Below, in pieces: positions 12,151 to 23,703 of a DNA stretch of 64,000 bases (its first letter is position 1; each line of letters starts with the position of its first letter). Source of the DNA: Macrotis lagotis (taxonomy: Eukaryota; Chordata; Mammalia; Peramelemorphia; Peramelidae). The notes under the pieces were generated by a model. The model did not search any database. It saw only the letters and a program-made list of their open reading frames with translations, and was not told where the DNA came from. Both the position numbers and the translations under genes were made by a program. Location of the stretch: positions 2,819,467 to 2,883,466 of the forward strand of contig NC_133666.1 of NCBI RefSeq assembly GCF_037893015.1, written 5' to 3'.

Positions 12151-13530
12151 TGCAGGGTGTCCTTCAAGCCTCCCTGAAAAAGCGAGGACCCCAGATTTTC
12201 TCTCGATCTCAAGTCAACCCCTTTGGAATTCTGTTTGCATCTTTCGGACTGTCTGAAGTATGCAAACTTCATTCAGCCAAGGTTTAAGTAAACAGTTTGG
12301 TCACATGTTATACTTTACAGGAACAAATCATCACATCCCTGGAGCTACGAAAGGAACACTATAAAATCTCAATAACTAAAGATTCCATTCAGCCATTCCA
12401 TGAATAAGCCATCACCAAGTAGAGCCAATGAGTACATTTGATTTGAAAATATCTAGGCCAGCTAGCAACCGCAGTGGGAACTCAGCCTTCACAACTGCCC
12501 CTGGGCTCCCAGGCTGAAGTAGCTCACGGGAACCCAATGAGGACCGTAGCTTTGGACTGGATCCTGTGACTCATTTGTCTCTTATGCCAAAATTGCAGTT
12601 TGGCTCAGCCACTCCTTGATTTCAGGGGCCGCCCCGAAACACCCCATTCTTGCTGAACCAGTTCCATCAACTCTTGTGATTGCCTCCCAGGTCCCCCATT
12701 CCCATTCAACCACAAAGGAAAAACAATCTCAACACTGTTGCTGTTCCAGTGGAGTAGGAGTCCAGCAACCTAAGTTATCACCATTCACCTTCTCCTTCCC
12801 CTACTTCCTTCACCCTTGGCTGAGATTTCAAAAACACTGCCTCACCAAGATGTTTATTGCTCAGTCTTTACCATCTTAATTATGAGTCCTTGCAAGGAAA
12901 GCTAAAAGCAAAAGATGGGAAAAGAGTATGGGAAAGGGAACTGGTATTGTTCATCCTTTGTTCTCAAAGAGGATCAAGGATGTCCTAAGGGTGATGCTAG
13001 GACTTGGGAGGGAATTGAATGTAGGTGAGGCAGAGCTTTGCAAGAAGGAACAGACTGAGGGGAGGACAAGGCAAAGAGGAGCTTCCCTAGTGGTAGAAAA
13101 TACCATTTGCCACCCAGGTAGTGAGCAGACTGGTCCTCTGGAGCCAAATGCAATAATTCACTTTCATTCTTTGTGAAAACCTGTCAGATGAAGATATTGG
13201 ACTTGATGAAAACCTCCACGTTTCTTTGAGCTCTAAGACCATAAATCCTGTTTCACTTGTGAGTTTTGGAGAAGTTTTGGAGAAGCCCAGACCTACTGGT
13301 TCTTTGGATTTGGTGTAGCCTCTTTGGTCCACAAGCAGAAAAGGGCATTTGAGACCTGTCTCTCACAGAAAAAGAAAACTGCCATTCAACTAGTCATGTA
13401 TTTCCCTAATGCCAAGACCAGAATGCTCTCCACTGCACCAGACTGTCTCTTAGTAGGTGAGGAGAGAAGAAGGTGTAAGAAGAAAAATGATAATGGACAC
13501 ATGGAGGAGACACAGTCTGGATGGGAAACA
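12151..13530. other. Mostly unassigned; weak SINE-like stretch
   Basis: Bases 12945-13060 ('tgttcatcctttgttctcaaagaggatcaagg') weakly resemble the RTE-tailed SINE seen at 18385 and 60292. The rest has no recognised gene or repeat. Confidence 0.3.
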
Positions 13531-13536
13531 TAACAA

Positions 13537-13571
13537 TTGGTTGGTTGGTTGGTTGGTTGGTTGGTTGGTTG
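13537..13571. repeat. (TTGG)n microsatellite, RTE 3' tail
   Basis: About nine TTGG units directly adjoining the 3' end of the minus-strand RTE element. RTE elements typically end in a short tandem repeat instead of poly-A, so this is best read as the element's own tail. Confidence 0.85.
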
Positions 13572-16500
13572 TTGTCCTTCATTATCAAGGAAGTTCAAAA
13601 TGACATAACTATGTTTGAGACAAATTTCAGTGTATTCAACTGTGGCTGATCGGACCAATACAAATTCAGAATGCTCTACCACCAGTTGGGCACAACTAAC
13701 CCATGGGAACACCTGGGGCGAACACTTTAAACTTATGGATGTCATGTTTGCTTTGAGCTGCTTCAGTTCTGCTTTCGTCATAGAACGCAGCCCCCTCTCT
13801 GATGAGGGCACGCCATACTGGGCGATCCTGGGCCAGTGTCTTCCATGCAGTACAATCAGTTCTAAAGTTCTGAAGAGAGACCTTCAGGGTGTCCCAGTAT
13901 CATTTCTTCTGACCTTCTTGGGAGCGCTTGCTCTGTGTGAGTTCTCTATAAAATAGTTTTTTTGGCAAGCATCCATCTGACATTCTAATGTGTTCAGCCC
14001 ATCAGAGTTGCACTGTCTGGAGTCATGTTGGAATGCCAGGCAGTTTAGCTGAGAAAGGCCCTCAGTGTCTGGGATCTTCTCCTGCCAGGCCATCTGCAGA
14101 ATATTCCTAAGACAGTTGAAATGGAAGCCATTCAGGTTCCTGATATGACGTTGGTAGACTGTCCAGGTCTCACAGGCCTACAGCATGAGTCAGCACAATG
14201 GCTCTGTAGACCTTAACTTCGGTGGTCAAATACCCCTTCTCTCTCACACTTTCTTTCAACGCCTTCCAAATAGTGAGCTAGCTCTGGCAATGCGTGTGTC
14301 AACTTCCTTGTTAAAGTGTAACCTCCTTGGAAAGGATACTACCAAGGTAAATGAACTTGTCCACAGTCCTCAGAACTTCTCCCTTTGCTGTAACCAATGG
14401 TTCCCCATATGGATGGTGAGGTGCTGGCTGGGCTTTCTTGGTGTTCATGCTTAGACCAAAATGAGCCCAAGCAGCAGAGAATCCATCCAGTCTTTGCTGC
14501 ATCTCAGCTTCAGAGGCTGCATTGAGGGCACTGTCATCTACAAACAGAAAACCATGCACCAACACTTTGGTTTTGGCTTGTAGCCTTTTCAAGTTGAAGA
14601 TCTACTGGCAGTACAATAGCTGACCTTGATGTTGTGTCTACCTCAGTTAAGGTGTTTGACAATATGGCTGAAAAAAATCAAGTTAAAAAGCCTGGGAACA
14701 AGGACACAGCCTTGTTTTGTTTCATTGGTGACCGGGAAATCTCAAGAGCAACATCCACTGTCTAGAACCTGGGTGAGCACACTGTCGCAAGATTGACATA
14801 CAATACTGATGAATTTCTCTGGGCCACCAAATTTTGACATAATTTTTCTCCATAAACCCTTGTGACTGATAGTCACTGATGGCCTTGGTCAGATCTACAA
14901 ATGTCATATACAGACCTCTGTTCTGCTCCTGGCATTTTTCTGGAGTTGTTGGGCAACAAACGCCATATCGACTGTTCCTCCACCCTTTCTGAAGCCACAC
15001 TGGCTCTTGGGGAGGTGACCAACTTCCAGGTGAAGGATCAGCTTATTGAGAAGTACTCTGGCAAGAATCTTACCAGTAATGACTAAAAGTGAAATAACCC
15101 TGTGATTCTCACAGGGCAATCTATTCTCTTTATCTTTTTAGGAATGTACAATGGAGGCATCCTTGAATTCTTGGGGAGATAACTTCCTCATGACATATAA
15201 TCTGGAAAATTTCAGTCAACTTTGGGATGAGCAAAGATACCTTGTAGATCTTAACTTTCCCACATGAAACAAAGCCTAATGGCATTCAAAACCTCTTCAG
15301 TTGAAGCTTTAGCTAGGGCCAGATAGACTTCAACTTGAGGTAAACAACTTCTGCACTGATTGATAATGGTCTGTTGAGAATACCATAGAAGTGTTTAGCT
15401 CATCTCTCTAGGATCTTGTCCTTTTTTATTGTTTGCAAGGCAATGGGGTGAAGTGACTTGCCCAAGGTCATAAGTAATTATTAAGTGACTGAGGCCACAT
15501 TTGAACTCAGGTCCCTGTGACTCCAGAGGTGGTGCTCTATCCACAGTGCCACCTAGTTTCCCTGATAATCCACACTAATCAATGTGGACTAAACAGCACT
15601 GAGTAGTTGAGATGCACCATAAGTCTTTGACCCATAGCTAACTTTCAGGATATCATAAAAACATTTTGGTTTGTTACTATCTGCATAAAATTGAATTTCA
15701 CCTGCCTTCTTACTGAGCCAAGAGTCCTGCATCTCTCTAAGTTTCACTTTATTTTTGATGGAATTAAATGCTGCCTTGTTAGAAATGGATGAATTGTCCT
15801 GCTGGTTAAACCCTGTTGAGTTCTCATTTTGCATTCAGCAGCTTCTGTATTTCCCCATCATTTTCAGCAAACCAGTCTTGATGTTTGAGTGTTCTGATCC
15901 AAATGAGCAAATGCAATACTATGCCCCAGATCTCTGAAAGCTGCCCACTCCTTTTCTGCTCCATTGTTGCCAACTGTGTGTTGGCTCAGGTTTCCCTCCA
16001 AGTTCCTGCTCAAACACTCTAATCTTTTGACATTAATTCTTCTATTATTCATTTTGCCTTGGGGCCACCGCTTTGGTTGAATATGAATACTTAGAGAGGA
16101 TGAGTCTGTGATCAGTCCAAAATTCTGCACCACATACAGCCCTCATCATTCTCATGTCCTGTATGCCACTTCTCCTTACAATCACACAGTCTATTAGAAA
16201 TCAATGTTTGCTTCTAGGGTGCATTCAGGGAGTTCAATTGCATTTCGATAAATGGATGACAGTGTTTGTGATGAGAAGCTCAGGAGACACACAAGTTTTC
16301 TATGGTAGGTGACCATTGTTCTTGCTGTTTCCAACTCCATTCCTCCCAAGGACTCCCTGTCATGTCTGGTAATCTGAGCCTCCTCTAGCATTAATGTCAC
16401 ACAGAATTATAAGCTTGTCCTCTTTTGGTACTTTGATGATCAGGGTCTCCAGGTCTTCATAACATTTTTCTTTGACTTCATCAGGGTTGGTAATGGTGGG

Positions 16501-16760
16501 AGCATAGGTACTGATGATGGTGGCATGGAGTTTCCTACAAGTGGCAATCTTATTGTCATGAGCCTGTCCACTCCTTTTGGGAGGCATTCAAGAATATTGA
16601 CTAGATTCGTTTTGATTGCAAAACCTCCCCCCCAGCTTCACAATTCTCCCCTTTACTGCAGCCGCTTCAGAAAAAAAACGTGCATCCAGTGCTGACTTCA
16701 TTAAGCTGGTGGTGTTCACTTGCCAGCCTTGCTGCACTATTTGTAGAACAACACTGAATC
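13572..16760 (-). mobile_element. Nearly complete RTE-clade LINE with EN and RT, broken
   Basis: Minus strand, about 3.0 kb excluding a nested SINE. From the 5' side, the apurinic-type endonuclease block is at 16587-16360 (HATIISTYAPTITNPDEVKE...KLIILCDINARGG; the usual GDFNAR is read as CDINAR), with further endonuclease sequence to about 16100. Reverse transcriptase follows: MTKSQCGFRKGGGTVDMAF-type sequence near 15020-14950, TFVDLTKAISDYQSQGF at about 14915-14865, and the catalytic box FLFVDDSALNAASEAEMQQRL near 14550-14490. The C-terminal block AWQEKIPDTEGLSQLNCLAFQH is at about 14090-14030. The 3' UTR ends in the TTGG tail at 13571. Multiple stops and frame shifts; not active. It encodes the self-mobilising endonuclease/reverse transcriptase of this LINE clade. 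Confidence 0.9.
15417..15561 (-). mobile_element. tRNA/CORE-type SINE nested in RTE
   Basis: Antisense copy between two RTE segments (homology to the RTE at 56.5-58.2 kb resumes at about 15570). Landmarks are ggcaatggggtgaagtgac and gtgccacctag. Confidence 0.9.
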
Positions 16761-17220
16761 ACCATCTAGCTCTTTAACTAGAAAAAGTGGAATTATAGTG
16801 GATGGCCGCCATGCATTTGCCTTTTGAAGATGATTATGTCTTGTTCATGAGTGCTGTGACAGAGTTCAGAAAAGGGATTTGGGGAAGGCAGGGTTTAGAA
16901 ACTAAGTTGGATCAAATTGTATGCAAAATAACTCCTACCTTTGGGGATATCAGTCCTAGTGAAGTAATAACATATATGGAGATTAGATGAGATAATCCAA
17001 AATTGCCTGGATTCATTTCAGCTGTATTTGAACAATATTGATTAATAATGAAGTGTTCAGAAAGATTAGGGTAGAAATGATAAACCCTCTAAGGCTATTC
17101 CTAATTATGGATTGAAACAAATTCTAAGAGCAGAAGCTATAGAGCCCAGGGAATGCAATGAAAATGTGTACAAATTCTCTTTTGGAAAACATGATCAAAG
17201 ATATGGAGAGAGCTATCTAT
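16761..17220. other. Unassigned sequence
   Basis: No recognised gene or repeat. Confidence 0.35.
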
Positions 17221-17224
17221 TCCA

Positions 17225-17368
17225 AGCACCTCATTTTACACAGAAGAAAACTAAAGCTCAGAAAGAAAATTATTTGCCCAAGGTCACAGAACTAGGAAAG
17301 GACAATGGCTGAGAATCAAACCCAGGTCCTCTCATCCACAAGTCAGTATCCCCTACAGTATGGCCTAG
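17225..17368 (-). mobile_element. MIR-like ancient SINE
   Basis: Antisense MIR landmarks: 'cattttacacagaagaaaact', 'ttgcccaaggtcaca', 'aatcaaacccaggtcctctc'. Confidence 0.7.
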
Positions 17369-17374
17369 AATGGT

Positions 17375-17610
17375 GCAGCTAGTTGACATGGTGTACAAAG
17401 AACTGGGCCTGAAGACAGGAAGATCTGAGTTCAAATCTGACCTCAGATACTTCCTAGACCCCGGGCAAGTCATTTCACATCTATTTGCCTCAGTTTCCTC
17501 ATCTGTAAAATGAGCTGGAGAAGAAAAGAGCAAACCTATCTAGTATCTCTGCCAAAAAAAGCCCAAATGGGATCTTGAAGAGTTGGACACAACTGAACAC
17601 TTGTTCAGTC
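17375..17610 (+). mobile_element. Longer marsupial SINE ('aaatgagctggagaag' type)
   Basis: tRNA-like head, then 'cctcagtttcctcatctgta', 'aaatgagctggagaagaa', 'caaacctatctagtatctctgcc' and 'gagttggacacaactgaac'. Distinct from the short poly-A SINE. A second copy, antisense, is at 53900-54148. Confidence 0.8.
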
Positions 17611-17765
17611 GTCATTGTTATTGCTCAGTTTCAGCCAAGCCCATCTCTTTGTGACTCCATGGACCATGGACTCTAGGCCTCCTCATCCTCTACTCTCTCT
17701 CCAAATCTGTCCAAGTTCATGTTCATTGTTTCTATATTATCTATCCATCACATCCTATGTCACCC
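17611..17765 (+). mobile_element. Possible RTE-related repeat tail
   Basis: The sequence 'tctttgtgactccatggacc...' followed by 'aaatctgtccaagttcatg' resembles the 3' region of an RTE-type repeat from memory. Family and orientation are uncertain. Confidence 0.3.
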
Positions 17766-18164
17766 CCTTTTCCTTTCCTGGTATTAGTATACCCACCTCC
17801 CTATATGACAAATGACTGAATTTCAGGGGTGGTGGAGGTACTGGTGGCAGGCTATTATGGACCAGAAATTATGGACCAGAATATTATGACCGAAAAGAGA
17901 CAAATTACCCAACTAATGGAATGTGTCCCCAATGACCCCAAATGCTGACCAGGAAGCCAAAAACTTAATGGGATGAATCAATGATCTGGCCACTCGGACA
18001 GCAAGTATAGTCATCAATTCTGATGTTTTGTAAATTGACCTCGGTATCTTGAAGACTGCCAAGAACTGAATATAGACACACGTGTATCTCTCAAGAGTTA
18101 GGTACTTACTTAGTGAATGGAAGAGTTGGAGGGGACCCTAGACTCATTTCATCTGATCCTCTCA

Positions 18165-18350
18165 GCATGGACTGAATTTGGAGTCGGGAAGAGACCTGGG
18201 TTTAAATCCCACCTCAGACATCACTAGCCTCAGTTTTCTCATCTGTCAAATAGAAATAATAAATGCTTTCATAGCTACAGTGACATAATATATGCACAGT
18301 GCTTTGGAAATCTTAAAGTGCTATGGAACACTCAGTTTATTTGATGACTG
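18165..18350 (+). mobile_element. MIR-like ancient SINE
   Basis: 'gagtcgggaagagacctggg', 'cctcagttttctcatctgtc', 'aataataaatgc' and 'cacagtgctttggaaatctt' occur in MIR order with an internal deletion. Confidence 0.75.
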
Positions 18351-18384
18351 ACAAATGGAAAGACCCTAAGTAAAAGTAGAGTCA

Positions 18385-18570
18385 ATTGTTTGTCCTTCAT
18401 TCTTGAAGACGACCATGACATCAGGGAGGTGATGCCATGACAAGCAAGAGAATTGGATTGGAGTGAGGGGGTGCTGTTGCTAAGTTCCCAGCCTCACTTT
18501 CTCCTCTGGAACCATCTGAGTCAGTTATGAATCAGGGCCACTGGAGATGGCATGGTATACATTGATCTAA
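18385..18570 (-). mobile_element. SINE with RTE-like 3' tail (partial)
   Basis: Minus-strand reading ends '...catgatgtcatggtcgtc' then 'ttcaagaatgaaggacaaac', the same end as the copies at 20968 and 60292 and like the end of the RTE at 13572. Only the 3' half remains. Confidence 0.7.
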
Positions 18571-18683
18571 GTTGAATGTGATGAGAGAGAAATCAGATCC
18601 TTAAGAAGAAAAATAAAGTATAAGAGATAGCAAAATTACAGAATAAGATAATGGGTTTTTTTTTAAATTAAAGGTAATCGGAG

Positions 18684-18838
18684 TGGCTAGGCGGCGTAGT
18701 GGATAAAGCACCGGCCTTGGAGTCAGGAATACCTGGGTTCAAATCCGGTCTCAGACACTTAAAAATTACCTAGCTGTGTGGCCTTGGGCAAGCCACTTAA
18801 CCTTGTTTGCCTTGCAAAAACCTAAAAAAAAATTAAAT
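18684..18838 (+). mobile_element. tRNA/CORE-type SINE nested in L1
   Basis: Sense copy ('ggctaggcggcgtagtggat') ending in an A-rich tail that has grown into an (AAATT)n array at about 18826-18862. Confidence 0.93.
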
Positions 18839-18870
18839 TAAATTAAATTAAATTAAATTAAAGGTAATAG

Positions 18871-19063
18871 GGATGGCTAGGTGGTGCAGTGGATAAAGCA
18901 CCGGCCCTGGAGTCAGGAGTACCTGGGTTCAAATCCTGTCTCAGACACTTAATAATTACCTAGCTGTGTGGCTTTGGGCAAGCCACTTAACCCCATTGCC
19001 TTGCAAAAATAAACAAATAAATAAATAAATAAATGAAATAAATGAAATAAATAAATGAAATAA
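18871..19063 (+). mobile_element. tRNA/CORE-type SINE nested in L1, (AAAT)n tail
   Basis: Second sense SINE only about 30 bp after the first. Its tail is an (AAAT)n/(GAAAT)n microsatellite at 19010-19066. The short spacer 'aaattaaaggtaat' precedes both copies, so the second either inserted at the same site or arose by local duplication. Confidence 0.93.
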
Positions 19064-19709
19064 AAGGTAATAGTCTTTGGTCTTCGTTCCAACTCCACAG
19101 TTCTTTCTCTGAATACAGATGGTATTCTCCATCGCAGACAGCCCCAAATTGTCCCTGATTGTTGCACTGATGGAAGGAGCAAGTCCATCATGTTTAATCA
19201 TCACCCCCATGTTGCTGTTAGGGTGTACAGTGTTTTTCTGGTTCTGCTCATCTCACTCAGCATCAGTTCATGCAAATCCCTCCAAGTTTCCCTGAATTCC
19301 CATTCCTCCTGATTTCTAATAGAACAATAGTGTTTCATGACATACATAGACCATAGTTGGCTAAGCTATGTCCCAATTGAAGGACATTTACTTGATTTCC
19401 AATTCTTGGCCACCACAAACAGGGCTGCTAGGAACATTTTTGTACAAGTGATGTTATTACCCTTTTTCATCATCTCTTCAGGGTAGTGGTATTGTTGGAT
19501 CAAAGGGTATGCACATTTGTGTTGCCCTTTGGGCATAATTCCAAACTGCTCTCCAGAAAGGTTGGATGAGTTCACAACTCCACCAACAATGTATTAGTGT
19601 CCTAGATTTCCCACATCCCTTCCAACATTGATCATTGTCCTTTCTGGTCATATTGACCAGTCTGAGGGGTATGAGGTGGTACCTCAGTTCACTCCCTCTC
19701 TTGTAGATC

Positions 19710-20275
19710 CCCACAATGGGGGATGCTCATTGCAACAAGAATTCATCTTTATGGGACCTGGAGCTCCCATTTTAACCATCTCTATAAAGAGTTGGAAGCT
19801 TCAATACATTTAGGTGATTCTCAAAATGATTCCTTGGATAGCCCCCACCCCCCACCCTGCAGGCTTTAGAGGTTAGCTGCTGAGGGTGGGAAGCTCACCA
19901 TTGACTCCAGGACTCCTCAGGGTTCAGCCCAACTCTTTGGGGGAGGTGCCCACAAAGCACCTGCTCCTTTGGTGTAAAGAGTCATTCTGGAGTTTGAGGT
20001 CCCTAGTCTCTGTTTAAAGTCTGAACATGGAGTTCAAGAGACCAGACTGGTCCCCATCAAGAGATATTGCTTCCCTTGCTCCACTTATTACTATCAAGTT
20101 GAGGCTTTTTATAAACTAGTAGTCCCATGTGTGCAGTGTGTTCAATGAAGTCCAGAGTGCTAAACCTAGTGCTTTCTTTACCACCATGAGCTGCCTTCTG
20201 TAGCACCCACATAGACTTCTAATTCATGATTAGAGAGGCAGGAAGGAAGAAATAAGTGTTTGTAGAATACCAACT
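19710..20275. other. Unassigned sequence
   Basis: No recognised gene or repeat. Confidence 0.35.
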
Positions 20276-20279
20276 TGGT

Positions 20280-20470
20280 GCAGGGCCTTTTTTTCTTACA
20301 TCTGATCCTTACCACAACACTGCAAGGTTGGAGAAGTTAGTATGGTTCCCATTTTCCAGATGAGGAAACTAAGGCAGGTAGCAGTGGTACAACTTGCCCA
20401 GGATCATACATCTAGTGAGTATGTAGGCTAGATTTGGGCCTTGTTTCAAGCTTTATCTACTGGGCCACTC
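20280..20470 (-). mobile_element. MIR-like ancient SINE
   Basis: Antisense landmarks 'catctgatccttaccacaac', 'cattttccagatgaggaaac', 'acttgcccaggatcata'. Confidence 0.8.
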
Positions 20471-20884
20471 GTTGTCTTGGAGATTGACAACCAAGAGCCA
20501 TTCAGCGGGTGACTAACCAACCCCAGATGATTGCAACTCTCTGTCCACAGCCCGCCTAAGATAGGAGCCTTGAGGATCTCTCTTCTCATCCCATTGTGAT
20601 TACACCAAATGTTCAGGTCTGATGTTCAACAAGGATCCAGAGGCCCTTAGCTTATCTGAATGTCTCTCCCCAATTCCCCCCTCCCCACCCAGTTTCCATA
20701 TTGAAATGTTTCTGATCCACAACTCAGGCTATGATGATTCATATGGTCTTCAGAAATCCACTAAGGCAGAGGGGTGTCACTGCAGCAAGACACCCTTTTT
20801 AAGCCCTTTATACTTCCTTAATGGATTTGCTATCCTGCTCACCATAGTACCATTTACAAACCTTATCATCCCTCATGGTAGCTA

Positions 20885-20965
20885 AGTGGAACTGGGCATA
20901 GAGTGATGATAGGTCTGGAGTCAGGAAGACCTGAGTTCAAATCTGCTTTCAGACACAGTGGCTAC
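20885..20965 (+). mobile_element. tRNA/CORE-type SINE, 5' fragment
   Basis: 'gctaagtggaactgggcata', 'gtctggagtcaggaagacct', 'gagttcaaatctg' - the head only, cut off where the next SINE begins. Confidence 0.7.
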
Positions 20966-20967
20966 AC

Positions 20968-21290
20968 ATAGTACCAACAATATTTGTCTTCTGTTCTAGA
21001 AGAAGACCATGACAGCAGGGAAGTGATGATGACATGCATGTGAACTGGTTTGAAGTGAGGGGGTATTGGGCTAAGTCCCCAGCCTCACTTTCTCCTCCAG
21101 AGCCATCTGGATCCAGTAACCAGATATAGATCAAAATGACTGGAGATGGCCCTGGATGTGAGACAGTCAGAATTAAGTGATTTACCCAAGGTCATATAGC
21201 TAGTAAGAGTCAAGTGTTTGAGGCCGGATTCTAACCCCTGTCCTCCTGACTTCAAGGCCAGTGCTCTATTCACTGTGCCACCTTCCTGTG
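20968..21290 (-). mobile_element. CORE-type SINE with RTE-like 3' tail, near full length
   Basis: Read on the minus strand: a tRNA-like head ('ggtggcacagtgaatagagc', 'ccggcctcaaacacttgac'), then a middle segment ('ctccagtcattttgatctat', 'ggctctggaggagaaagtga') and an end 'gtcatggtcttcttctagaa' + 'cagaagacaa'. The end resembles the RTE 3' end. Best-preserved copy of this family here, with 60292-60600. Confidence 0.8.
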
Positions 21291-21349
21291 AAACCTCCCA
21301 TGGTTTCCCCTCTTCTCTCACCTGAGAACCATGTCTCAAAAAGTTGAGA

Positions 21350-21506
21350 CCAGGGGTGGATAGGTGGTGCAGTGGATAGAGTATCTGTCCTGGAGTCAGG
21401 AGTATCTGAGTTCAAATCTGACATCAGACACTTAATGATTACCTAGCTGTGTGACCTTGGGCAAGTCACTTAACCCTGTTTGCCCTGCAAAAACCTAAAA
21501 AAAAAA
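21350..21506 (+). mobile_element. tRNA/CORE-type SINE
   Basis: Sense copy bounded by a roughly 12-bp repeat aaaaagttgaga (21338-21349 and just after the A-tail). Confidence 0.92.
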
Positions 21507-21591
21507 GTTGAGAGCATTCATTGTGAACTCCTTTTCCTTCATTCTTTGTCATCTCCTGTCACTCAGGTACCTTCTGCTATTTTCTCCTCCT

Positions 21592-21726
21592 TTACTTTTT
21601 TTTTGGCAAGGCAATGGAGTCCAGTGACTTGTCCAAGGTCACACAGCTAGGTAATTATGAAGTGTCTGAGGTCAGATTTGAACTCTAGGGCCGGTTCTCT
21701 ATTCACTGTGCCACCTAGCTGCTCCC
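21592..21726 (-). mobile_element. tRNA/CORE-type SINE
   Basis: Antisense copy. A short deletion removes the 'caggtcctcctgactcc' block. Flanks 'ctcctttact' and 'ctccttcact' suggest a target duplication. Confidence 0.88.
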
Positions 21727-21764
21727 CTCCTTCACTCTTGTGTCATAGGAACAGGAGGCTTTTC

Positions 21765-22560
21765 TCCTTGCCAAGGTCAATCCCTCTATTCACATAAGTG
21801 GTCCCCTTCCATCCTGTCTTCTTCCAAAGATAACCCCCTCCCCCTTCTTCTTGGTTCTCCTCCTCCCTCGCTGACTGTTCCTTCTCTATCTCTTACCACA
21901 TCTTCATGTAAGTCCTTCCCACAAATTATGGATGCCTCCCAAGGCTCTGTCCTTGGTTGTCTTTTTTTCTTCCTCTCTAACACTTGGTAAACTCATCAGT
22001 TCCCCTAGATTCAACGATCGTCTTTATATTTATGACTCTCAGATCCAGTTATCTAGCCCTAACCTCTCTCAACCTGGACAACTTACCATATGGTTATCTT
22101 AAACTCAGCATATCTAAAACAACTCATCTTTCCTTTCAAGCCCTTCCCTCTTCTTAGGTCTCCCAACTGGTCTCCCAGACTCACGACCTTGGTGTCATCC
22201 TCGATTCCTTATTCTCAATACCACCCCCATAGCCGATCAGTCATCCAGTCCTGTTGTTTCTGCTTGTCTCTGATGCTGGCCCTCATCCCCTTGTGTCTGA
22301 ACTATTGAAGTAACCTCCTGGTGGGGCTCCACCTGTCTCAAGTCTGTCCCTACTTCAATCCATTTTCCACTCAGCTGCTAAATGAATCTGCCTAAAGGGG
22401 AAATCTGACCATGCCAACCCCTTTTGCCTGTAGGTTGAAATGGAAAACCCTCTACTTGGCATTTGACAACCTGGCTGGATTATAAAGTTTCCTTTATCCT
22501 AAGTGCTATCACAGTGTCTGGCACATAATAGGTGCTTTATGTAGATGTTGACTGAAGAAC
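21765..22560 (+). mobile_element. L2 LINE: RT C-terminal part and 3' end
   Basis: Sense translation in drifting frames gives DASQGSVLG (from the RT motif GxPQGSVLGP), then RLYIYDSQIQLSSP-like sequence and LGVILDS-like sequence ('cttggtgtcatcctcgattc'). It closes with the L2 3' end 'cagtgtctggcacataatag' 'gtgctttatg'. Ancient, many stops. Confidence 0.78.
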
Positions 22561-22764
22561 ATTCTAGATTGCCAAAAGGGTTGAGGACTCAAAGAGTTTC
22601 AAATCCCTGATCTTCCCATCTCATTGTACAGAGGAGACCTGGGGCCCAGAGAGATTCAGTGCCTGGTCCAGAGGTAGCTCTCAGTGAACTACTGCTCATT
22701 CTGGTGAGAAAGCTCCCAGAATTCTTCCAGCCTAGAAGGGAAGACAAGTTGTCCATTTATTTTT

Positions 22765-23272
22765 TAATTTTTTTTTATTTAAGGCAATGGCGTTAAGTGA
22801 CTTGCCCAAGGTCACCCAGCTAGGCAATTAGTAAGTGTCTGAGGAGGGATTTGAACCCAGGTCCTCCTGACTCCATGGCCAGACAATAGAGTTAAGTGAC
22901 TTGCCCAAGGTCACACAGCTAGGTAATTTTTAAGTGTCTGAGGTGAGATTTAAACTCAGGTGCTCTTAACTCCAGGACCGGTGCTTTGTCTACTGTGTCA
23001 CTTGCCTGCTCCCTGTCTTTCCTTCTTTCTTGGGGAGGTAAAGCAATGGGGTTAACTAACTTGCTCAAGGTCATACAGCTAGGTAATTATTAAGTATCTG
23101 AGTTCAGATTTGAACCCAGGTCCTCCTGACTCCATGGCCAGGCATTGAGGTTCAGTGACTTGCCTAAGGTGACACAGCTAGGTCATTTTTAAGTGTCTGA
23201 GTTCGGATTTGAACTCAGGTCCTCCTGACTCCAGGGCCAGTGCTCTATCCACTACATTCCCTAGTTGCCCCA
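22765..23272 (-). repeat. Tandem duplication of a fused SINE dimer
   Basis: Four antisense SINE pieces in a row. Two fusion points are the same: 'gactccatggccag' runs straight into the start of the next SINE at about 22882 and again at about 23142. This makes two units of about 260 bp (22765-23025 and 23030-23272), each a truncated SINE joined to a fuller one. Confidence 0.88.
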
Positions 23273-23700
23273 AGTTCTCCATTTCTTTAGAGGACTGCAT
23301 ATCAGCTCCCATTCCAGAAAGCAAGATTGAGTAGTGAATCTTCAAAGTAATATTTGAAGTTGTCATCGGAATACCATGTCACACTAACAACAAATTATGA
23401 AGATGATGCAATTGAAGAGAATTCTGGCCTGGTTTGAAGTGCATGGACAGTCAAAGAAGCAGGAGCCTCATGGGCTAGATGGTCTTGTGCATGACTGTAA
23501 TAGTGTCTTTCATGAAGCAGCCAAATCACATGTTCCTGGGGGTAGAGAAGAGAAAGGGGAAAAGGAGGGTGCAGTGACACCTAGCTGGAAGATTATTTCC
23601 AATCTTCGGGCCCTGAATTTCTACTTTGTTGAGTGAATAATGGCAGAATAACTATAAATTTTGTCCATTGAGATGTAAGACACTTACCTTTCAAGATGGA
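23273..23700. other. Unassigned sequence
   Basis: No recognised gene or repeat. Confidence 0.35.
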
Positions 23701-23703
23701 ATA

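Larger units (their letters stand above)
18560..19705 (-). mobile_element. LINE-1 3' part: ORF2 C-terminus and 3' UTR
   Basis: ORF2p C-terminus on the minus strand (19700-19480): LRYHLIPLRLVNMTRKDNDQ, CWKGCGKSRTLIHCWWSCEL, IQPFWRAVWNYAQRA. These include the conserved C-x3-C / H-C-W-W cysteine-histidine block of L1 ORF2. The 3' UTR follows to 18560 and is interrupted by two sense SINEs. 5'-truncated, with stops. Confidence 0.92.

Noticed and set aside
23397-23636. 79-codon plus frame
   Set aside because: Both strands are open here, and there is no motif or splice support.
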